Assembly (NCBI GenBank): GCA_017405115.1
Contig: JAFRBA010000174.1
Coordinates: 1 to 64,000 of the forward strand
DNA: 64,000 nt
From: Kiritimatiellia bacterium
GTDB taxonomy: Bacteria; Verrucomicrobiota; Kiritimatiellia; RFP12; UBA1067
Reading direction: 5' to 3'
In this document: positions 61,401 to 64,000 of the stretch, in pieces
Layout: every line of letters begins with the position of its first letter
How positions within the stretch are numbered: position 1 is the stretch's first letter
Notes under the pieces: model-generated
Databases searched by the model: none
The model's input: only the letters and a program-made list of their open reading frames with translations
Told to the model about the DNA's origin: nothing
Position numbers and translations under genes: made by a program

Positions 61401-63196
61401 CCGCCGTTGATCGTCCCGTCGTTGCCGTGCCAGACCACATCGCGGATCGAATTGCAGGTTCCGAACGCCCCGTCGCCGATGCTCGTCACGCTTGCCGGAA
61501 TCTCGACCCGCAGAAGACTATGGCAGGCGTCGAACACATTTGCCGCAATCGTCCTGACGGACGTCCCGATCGTCGCGTTCGTCAGTGCATAGCACCGGTA
61601 GAACGCATAGCGGCCGATGTTCGTCACGCTGTTGGGGATGTCGACCGAAAGGAGACTGGCATCGTTGCCAAACGCCCACTCGCCGAGGTTCTCAAGCATC
61701 CCGTCGTCGGCCAGCTCGACCGCGCGCAGGCTGGTGCAGCCGCTGAACGCCTCGGCTTCAAGTGCGCGCACGCCGGAGACCGTCACGTTCTGGACGGCCT
61801 TGCTGTTGAAGCCCCGCACACGCGTGTTCCCGTTGCCGAGGATGGCGAGCGACACCCAGTTCGTCTGGCCGCCGAACACTCCGCCGTTGATTGTCCCGTC
61901 GTTGCCGTGCCAGACCACCTCGCTGATCGACTCGCAGTTTCCGAACGCCCCGTCGCCTATGCTCGTCACGCTTGCCGGAATCTCGACCCGCAGAAGGCTG
62001 CGGCAGTTGCCGAACACATTTGCAGCAATCGTCCTGACGGACGTCCCGATCGTCGCGTTCGTCAGCGCATAGCACCGGTAGAACGCATATTGGCCGATGT
62101 TTGTCACGCTGTTGGGGATGTCGACCGAAAGGAGACTGGCGTCGTCGCCAAACGCCCACTCGCCGAGGTTCTCGAGCCGCCCGTCGTCGGCCAGCTCGAC
62201 CGTGCGCAGGCTGGCGCATCCGCTGAACGCGGAGCCGGCAATTTCGCGCACGCCGGAGACCGTCACATTCTGCACGGCCTTGCCGTTGAAGCCCGAAACC
62301 CTTGTGTTCCCATTGCCGTGTATGACCAGCGACGTCAGGCTCGTCTGCTCGCCGAGCATTCCGCCGTTGACGGCTTCCACGCCTGGGCCAACTGTCAGGC
62401 TCGTAATTGCCCGACAGTTGTAGAATGCGCTGTTCTCGATGTTTGTGACGCTGTCGGGGATGACGACGCTCGTGAGGTTAGTGCAGCCGTAGAACGCATT
62501 CGCCTTGACCACCTTCACGCGCGAAGCCGCACCGAAGCACGGGATCTCGGAAAACGCGCAGTCCTGGAATGCATAGCTGCCGATCTCCTCCAGCAAGTCG
62601 TCCTCGAACACGATGTCCTCGAGATTTGGATAGTTTTTGAAACAGTAGCTTCCGAGGCTCTTGACTCCGCTGATCCTGACGTGGCGCGGGTGCTGGAGAT
62701 AACCGTCATATGAACGGCCAAGCCGAGTCCGCCCGTTGCCGGCGATGACGAGCGTGTCGAAATCAGCCGACTGTTCCGGGAACATGCCGAGGTCGATCAC
62801 GTCCGCCTGCGCGAGGATGACCGCGTTCGTGATCCCCTCGCAGGAATGGAACACGTTGTCGGCGAGGTTCGTGACGCTCTCGGGAATGAGGACGTCGACG
62901 AGTCCGTTGCAGGTGTCGAAGGCGCGGCTGCCGATGCGGCGAACGGAATCCGGTATCTGGACCGTCTTGAACCACGACTTCCCGCTGAGCGCGTTCGACC
63001 CGATGGCCGTCACGGTGTAGTTCGTCCCCGCCGCCGTCACAGTTGACGGCAGCACAAGATCTTCCGGCCCGGTGCCGGAGTACCCCGTCAATGTGGCCTC
63101 GCCGTTAGCGACGGTGAAGATCCAGTTTCCATCGTTCAGGTCCGCCCGCAACGCGAGGCAGGCTGCGATTGAAGCAAATGCAACTGCTGTTTTCAT
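49445..63196 (-). CDS. Giant 4,583-residue secreted surface protein (LRR, beta-helix, CARDB, Calx-beta, Big-like, InlB repeats)
   Basis: Signal peptide MKTAVAFASIAACLALRA; the frame is open further upstream, but the preceding codons lie in a repeat and promoter. By nucleotide position: BspA LRR_5 repeats (63.0-60.95 kb), beta-helix and choice-of-anchor-Q (60.9-60.1), CARDB (60.05-59.75), four Calx-beta domains (59.7-58.45), CARDB and other beta domains (58.4-56.5), a helical segment (56.1-54.9), and Big_5-like domains (53.7-51.8). Then come a beta-propeller-like stretch with VDSDGLDDLVTGY (51.5-50.9), InlB-type repeats (50.87-50.4), an Ig-like domain, and a Lys/Thr-rich C-terminal domain (50.1-49.45). 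It is probably a cell-surface adhesin. The C-terminal domain is nearly identical to that of the neighbouring gene at 63433-64000. Confidence 0.9.
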   Translation of the reverse strand: MKTAVAFASIAACLALRADLNDGNWIFTVANGEATLTGYSGTGPEDLVLPSTVTAAGTNYTVTAIGSNALSGKSWFKTVQIPDSVRRIGSRAFDTCNGLVDVLIPESVTNLADNVFHSCEGITNAVILAQADVIDLGMFPEQSADFDTLVIAGNGRTRLGRSYDGYLQHPRHVRISGVKSLGSYCFKNYPNLEDIVFEDDLLEEIGSYAFQDCAFSEIPCFGAASRVKVVKANAFYGCTNLTSVVIPDSVTNIENSAFYNCRAITSLTVGPGVEAVNGGMLGEQTSLTSLVIHGNGNTRVSGFNGKAVQNVTVSGVREIAGSAFSGCASLRTVELADDGRLENLGEWAFGDDASLLSVDIPNSVTNIGQYAFYRCYALTNATIGTSVRTIAANVFGNCRSLLRVEIPASVTSIGDGAFGNCESISEVVWHGNDGTINGGVFGGQTNWVSLAILGNGNTRVRGFNSKAVQNVTVSGVRALEAEAFSGCTSLRAVELADDGMLENLGEWAFGNDASLLSVDIPNSVTNIGRYAFYRCYALTNATIGTSVRTIAANVFDACHSLLRVEIPASVTSIGDGAFGTCNSIRDVVWHGNDGTINGGVFGGQTNWVSLAILGNGNTRVRGFNSKAVQNVTVSGVRALEAEAFSGCASLRAVELADDGKLGDLGEWAFGDDASLLSIVIPSTVTNIGRYAFYRCYALKSVVFEADAAPAIGSQAFEYIPSDAVFYIHEGATGYDATQYPWNSWSVVTLMDDGTVGQSGAINASVTWRAGVPYQILAPLKVRGSSTVLTIEPGAEVRFAEGASLMVENGGTIEAAGTPDNPVLFTSAAAAKSAGDWEFIGGDNGRISLRCATVEYGGGKSGTGSVYGYGARIYLDRVTVQNSENGAICGAYVYATNSVLRTSEKGVSSANWTTEIRLYNCVVDDCGTAMDNFSALAYNTIVANCPDVGSRGNFKYSLFDAECRFTAADYREHNIAGNPKFLENTFYQVAADSPAVDAGSGEWAPETDYFGSVRMASTNVVAVGVPNARGICPDIGIHEVEGLTEVNLPDLAVEAIELPATLSPGAEVEFAYVVTNRGDGAALAPWTEQLWLTNEAGCVRLRSWRTTEGLSTNAAAERTFAIVVPDTIELSGAVRALVRLDTDRDVIQKDECSHEGQSDEATINGKLTISLGDSVREGGSIWGQVKRSGGNGAALSVALSATGDAAAQVTNMPQTVTLTAGSATAGFYVKVADNSEVDGDRVVAITASADGFSPVEKELTIVDDEVPQLTIEVVGVTTNTFTEGTNLTICVRRPAAVSGKELTVYLGGVNSSQFSYPSSVTLAAGEEYAEFTLASVNDTSSELAAALSLRASASGYASAQYDFTLEDDDIPGVSLTLSPEAVSEGAGLNAVYAVLARTDDDAEKLKKAITVFLTASEEGALIMPSSVTIPANTRSVRFAIGVVDNAEMEPGGGRVVTISAAIRIDSCGCSWRPQESGGALEAELEIADNDGPALFVTAEPTTMREGLAEAGVLTVRANSASVAQDVVVTLTHDGASEISLPATVTIPAGANSATATIQTLDDGEEDGSKVVSVYAEAQGFAPGSTWVLVTDQNLPDFAVRNVRPSETIVIAGETIEVEFDLANVGFRNRVGGVPYAVYWVDGTNTWRYAAKDLVLSGVTEEGVATNAPLHVVCEVPAPETAGNGRIAVVADPDGTIVELDAANNAAWSDAVTVSPAYVTEGVACDKAVYGTGEKITVTGVAVKPDGVTRAANVEVEVYLVSGGMRRTLTATTDDAGEFAVGYTPMSGEIGRFGVGASYPGIGAAAVQATCDVAGFVLGGLPSSRYVEDLTLGDVVTNASARIRNPCGVALTDVTVEAVDMPESCGLEVIGVPANGVLAAGEFIELQCVFTAAKASAGRDYEKFSVRLSSAEGAELTIPVYFYSQAKKAHFESYPASISATMTKGKTRTVSFDLTNLGYGEAVDVRVVSPDVDWLRVVGGAETASLTNNQSVTVTLELSPGADVELNRNFSGRLVVNGRNKGEDEEQNFLSIPMTFMAVSEETGGVRIDCVDDATYNLESAPHLEGAHVKITNPYTGAVVAEGESGADGIFAADEIPEGTYQLVVTAPKHGNYAAAVEVNPGRTARVTAFLQYQAITANWTVVRTEIEDQYQVDLVLDFETSVPVPVVKMDFMDKIPKLQPGESYATKAVFTNLGLIRADNVSLDLPELYGYVWVYPAGSFSLAAGAARAVPVVLYRLPYTTEQDYQDYLDDPGHTGETSGGKPHREISDIIDDGPGGSGGGHVPTYPEFIGGAYGGPGMKVRQHGGRAGSGTSATHTGPLNDDESDGNPCTGYAMYSYSYVCIVDRYVMTGRQVTYGDNCPSFTAPPGIKTAGGEGSNEPSRGVEQKLNIPPGMNGGDFWVFQDGCNGGVSNKLSPCLDELAKAAVDLEMMMFGKAIPGAGPVIEFLQKLDSYHSRLTAAGASDADRAALANELRQDLSGALTGFAADNNENAAKVVSGLNALQSANSAVEGYYAAGNDGLAKLKALIGGAAGIKDAFPDAIDGTPLGTIIDNLNIFKQIDDAFGGVKENCLSIMNGSGVPGSSLLRAAAPRRGAQTFAEKTAQGGPELSGNVREDAFAYATDVLRANTYFLQELFGCTDGWLHASYDDLAQLLASCEAAADADGRLGADAALAVPQGVTAEEIAAFRSRWNNTLDGVAAEEDPYADGFGAAGAVRIEVLSALAGRVKAANDYAKAQGTVDIVRLASLVLVDMFADALDATESSSAVCAKVSLKLSQTYTMTREAFEGTLTLYNGHDASAMTDVWLELEITNESGDNCNGLFEISAKSGGALEANGSNVVNVNDVASKSEGTAVVQFIPAVAAAPETPVAYKFGGKVHYRDPFTGEEAAITLLPVTLEVNPTPQLYLDYFVQRDVYADNPFTKDIVEASMPAELAVLVRNEGYGDAKNVKIESVQPEVVENEKGLMIDFRLSDYSLDAAALNGATAGLGLNDVSLGTIAARTSSVAQWWLTSTLQGHFTGMRASVTHLNSQGIVDTSLIRSVDVHPLVRSVDVGDALPAFLTSDGSRYGNPDRLYRADGEVLDVRCDALASTADSARGATCTITVTANLPGSGPFYAKVALPGAEEYEAVGLERAGEELPVRNAWITDRTFVDGADPKVETFLHLFDVAASAGAKSYVVTLRAKPTDAPAVAGFEGVVPDALVTNPVESVVVSFTKAIDASTFTADDVAVWWQGALTNGVVASITPADDSGARYEIALNGGFAASEGRFIVQAFSSGVTSLSGTLGRSEGRQIGWTYYVVDKPAVVSIKGWLDGSTVNSVANVTVQFASAIDPESFTYTAIKVDGVAVGDEVVVTALNKANTSFKITGLDQVISSRRGPNDHTIEIDAALIRNAEGVAGAAKFTSTVTIDADAPTAALSDDGEVFGSRRWTLTFSKPVVASTVSAAALSLTRDGAAVTVPASAKLTQVSDTVWTVSGLDSALSEDGAYALSFDAARVRDLSGNAGAGDAATSAWSYSSEPPAAIADLAFSPDWGTNATDGVTWQRGVTVTGSIPSGAYSVQILARDAAGGESVLVETFYPTGEASFAKQATLPIGRGTLVVRCANTSGKSSDSEKEFFVDAIPLSFEFVGFPEDGDGKLTDDVALVFSEPVTNVTAECFSIRRGARGVVDIPAGALTVAPDASNVVWTVSGVDELTSSGGVYTLTFDVSRVEKLSSGLRGEADEESDSVCWSYPPDTTPPELLSILFDGAEMYGPGGETSVASNGAAQVKFVFSEPVNFGSLKASGWLDRAIRVQVLDGSGAVTGEVDVVSSQFRWSSDENAIVWTRGESALPASRLRFLVDAGLVTDLAGNPLRGNSEIDSFVRFSQPEALFAADGDYAAPANIGGRLVVGVKKNGVGEAYFYDFEGEKGERVVDGVAASFCLGVSVAKVGDDVYHGTYDGRIYKNGALLDGVNVGRARAVLSVWDGALVVGGDDGRLLRLDGTSLKNLSGEDLVVDSASPARSAAAFSADWTYEGRPVMVAGRGKGGLALYVGDGAGSWDEVRTLSLADAANTNLYERSRPVAIDVDSDGLDDLVTGYADGSLDVRYASVNKAFAYEFEALVQPSELTTYAVTYKPGANGTGSEQAATKTGDVALELAGAVFTRDGYVQTGWATSDGGAKAYDLGASYTANADLTLYPFWTAVNYKLTLTQNSTTRGTVSGGGTYKIGATATLKVAAKSGYAFAGWFTDKACTKPLNPKGYDNRSPAVKIAMPAKDTTVYAKFVSKGDDKAALKFTSATKKLATTPAKATAGSKFSLKIGASSLSLPTFSATGLPKGLSINKATGEISGVGTVPGAYTAKVTITSAAGNKITQNVKITVSAPSWAKGTFYGTAKPGKKGDPMAYLQFTVGTTGKVSGKVTYKGKAYSFKSTLSSCTASKATFTPKVKIGKATFKPGTVTIRETENVGGWLVEAANKKGTFTGQKKANLVKKGKALAKLVGKSFTFTKKTKNSGLKKSGDKLKVMLADGDKVTASGTVNGKKLAALSAPLIVSEVSALDGMTTYTLYADILDAKTKYYKTVVFTVKVPVVLNPVPKVSAAFAK
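61103..62420 (-). repeat. Three tandem 480-bp (160-codon) repeats within the LRR region
   Basis: Near-identical blocks recur with an exact 480-bp period. For example, GCACCGGTAGAACGCATA occurs in all three units before 61140, 61620 and 62100, and GTTGAAGCCC recurs at matching offsets. Units one and two are almost identical in DNA; the third diverges after about 62280. Each unit encodes several LRR_5 repeats. Confidence 0.85.
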
Positions 63197-63206
63197 AGGC
63201 AAGGAT

Positions 63207-63212
63207 ATTATA
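63207..63212 (-). promoter_or_regulatory. -10 box of the 4,583-residue surface-protein gene
   Basis: Minus-strand GATATAATATCC with TATAAT at 63212-63207, ten bases before the ATG at 63196. There is no Shine-Dalgarno between them, so the leader is a few bases at most. GTGTTG lies 17 bp upstream as a weak -35. Confidence 0.5.
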
Positions 63213-63250
63213 TCATAAATCGCCAACTGCAACACGACTCCTGCGTCTTC

Positions 63251-63317
63251 GGCGAGTTGAAAAGTGGAACGGTGGAATGGTGGAAAAGTGGAGAGATACA
63301 ACTCTGGTTGGCAAAGG
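63251..63317. repeat. Low-complexity GTGGAAAAGTGG repeat, copy B
   Basis: Matches 11274-11343, including the shared end CAACTCTGGTTGGCAAA. It lies about 40 bp upstream of the -10 box of the giant gene. Confidence 0.7.
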
Positions 63318-63348
63318 GGCTCCGCGCTTCTATACCTCGCGTCGTATC

Positions 63349-63432
63349 GTCAGGCGCCCGGCGTCACCTTGCGCGTGAGACGGCGCATCGCCAGCGCGGC
63401 CGGCAGGTAGACCGCGAGGAGCGCGCAACCCG
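63349..63432 (-). pseudogene. Possible remnant of a membrane-protein 3' end
   Basis: Just after the stop of the truncated giant gene, the minus strand reads in another frame AGCALLAVYLPAALAMRR and then LTRKVTPGA before a TGA at 63351-63349. This is a hydrophobic helix followed by a basic tail. It may be the end of a lost membrane gene or chance coding in GC-rich DNA. The equivalent place after the 4,583-residue gene is occupied by the CDF transporter. Confidence 0.2.
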
Positions 63433-64000
63433 CTACTTCGCGAACGCCGCAGAGACCTTTGGAACGGGCTTCAGGACAACCGGGACCTTCACGGTGAAGA
63501 CCACGGTCTTGTAGTACTTGATCTTCGCGTCCAGGATGTCCGCGTACAGCGTGTAGGTCGTCATCCCGTCCAGCGCCGACACCTCCGAGACGATCAACGG
63601 CGCCGAAAGAGCAGCCAGCTTCTTGCCGTTGACCGTGCCGGACGCCGTAACCTTGTCGCCGTCAGCCAGCTTCACCTTCAGCTTGTCGCCGCTCTTCGTC
63701 AGACCCGAGTTCTTCGTCTTCTTCGTGAACGTGAAGCTCTTGCCGACGAGCTTGGCAAGAGCCTTCCCCTTCTTGACGAGGCCTGGCTTCTTCTGCGCAG
63801 CGAACGTTCGCTTGGAGTTTGCCGCTTCTACAAGGGACAGTCCCCCGATCTTCCGCGTCTTCACCGTCACGGTGCCGGGCTTGAAGGTCGTCTTGCCGAT
63901 CTTCACCTTCGGCGCGAACGTCGCCTTCGAGGCCGTGCAGGAGGCGAGCGTCGACTTGAACGAGTACGCCTTGCCTTTGTAAGTGACCTTGCCGGACACC
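63433..64000 (-). CDS. C-terminal part of a second giant surface protein (continues beyond the window)
   Basis: 189 codons in frame up to the right edge; the true start lies outside. The first codon in the track is an internal GTG (Val). It is the Lys/Thr-rich C-terminal domain: VTYKGKAYSFKSTLASCTAS, KALAKLVGKSFTFTKKTKNS, DKLKVKLADGDKVTASGTVN and the end PKVSAAFAK. It matches residues 4395-4583 of the neighbouring giant protein with few differences, and the last 130 residues differ at about four positions. The domain is probably a shared surface-retention or secretion module (inference). Confidence 0.88.
   Translation of the reverse strand, partial: VSGKVTYKGKAYSFKSTLASCTASKATFAPKVKIGKTTFKPGTVTVKTRKIGGLSLVEAANSKRTFAAQKKPGLVKKGKALAKLVGKSFTFTKKTKNSGLTKSGDKLKVKLADGDKVTASGTVNGKKLAALSAPLIVSEVSALDGMTTYTLYADILDAKIKYYKTVVFTVKVPVVLKPVPKVSAAFAK

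Noticed and set aside
61103..62420. Regularly spaced repeats that might suggest a CRISPR array.
   Set aside because: The period is 480 bp, the repeats lie in frame inside an LRR-coding gene, and no cas genes are present.
58604..62713. A 1,369-codon open frame on the plus strand opposite the giant gene (similarly 54065-57112 and 42612-45392).
   Set aside because: These are antisense shadows produced by high-GC codon usage. They are rich in Arg/Ala/Val, lack domains and ribosome binding sites, while the minus strand has clear domain repeats throughout.
63197..63301. A 35-codon N-terminal extension of the 4,583-residue protein.
   Set aside because: The extension is encoded by the low-complexity repeat and the promoter, and would place the signal peptide internally.

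Overview
The window is 64 kb of GC-rich bacterial chromosome. It most resembles the PVC group, in particular a host-associated Kiritimatiellota/Verrucomicrobiota-type bacterium. This is inferred from the gene repertoire, not from a marker gene. The pointers are very large BspA-type leucine-rich-repeat surface proteins with Calx-beta, CARDB and InlB-type repeats, many secreted glycan-degrading enzymes, Tat-exported Gfo/Idh oxidoreductases beside DUF1080 proteins, and a sugar regulator that fuses a periplasmic-binding-protein sensor to an AraC helix-turn-helix. No rRNA, tRNA or CRISPR array was seen.

Layout. (1) 0.1-9.3 kb: a 3,076-residue LRR/beta-helix surface protein whose 3' end is visibly more AT-rich. 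(2) 9.3-11.8 kb: a repeat-rich stretch around an AAA/DUF4143 ATPase, with a 130-bp direct repeat on each side of the gene and two 100-bp palindromes beyond it. (3) 11.8-15.1 kb: a polyamine operon (speA-speE-speB: arginine to agmatine to putrescine to spermidine). (4) 15.2-18.8 kb: a polysaccharide-export type ABC permease and ATPase followed by a secreted TIM-barrel protein; divergent from them are a YifB/ComM-like ATPase and an unrecognised 196-residue protein. (5) 21.2-47.1 kb: a glycan-degradation region of three minus-strand transcription units. Unit A (28.5 to 21.2 kb) holds a secreted hydrolase-like protein, nagB, DUF1080, Gfo/Idh, an M29-like protein and an MFS transporter. Unit B (31.9 to 28.6 kb) holds a beta-helix protein and a GH28-like protein. 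Unit C (47.1 to 33.8 kb) holds an SGNH hydrolase, two paralogous giant secreted enzymes, a beta-helix protein and an 870-residue GH-like protein. A GH20 hexosaminidase is divergent from B, and a PBP/AraC (XylR-like) regulator is divergent from C. (6) 48.5-63.2 kb: a cation-efflux (CDF) transporter behind a 4,583-residue surface protein. (7) 63.4 kb to the end: the 3' end of a neighbouring gene whose C-terminal domain is almost identical to that of the 4,583-residue protein.

The main discovery candidate is the control of region 5. All three minus-strand units carry the same promoter architecture: two 14-bp direct-repeat half-sites (consensus CGYARAAWMYWAAY), spaced exactly 24 bp in each case, then 19-20 bp to an extended -10 box. 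One copy lies in the gap between unit C and the regulator gene. The window therefore probably holds a complete local regulon: sensor-regulator, operators, secreted depolymerases, hexosaminidase, amino-sugar catabolism and uptake. A second theme is promoter form: several genes have a TATAAT only 6-10 nt before the start codon, which suggests leaderless mRNAs.
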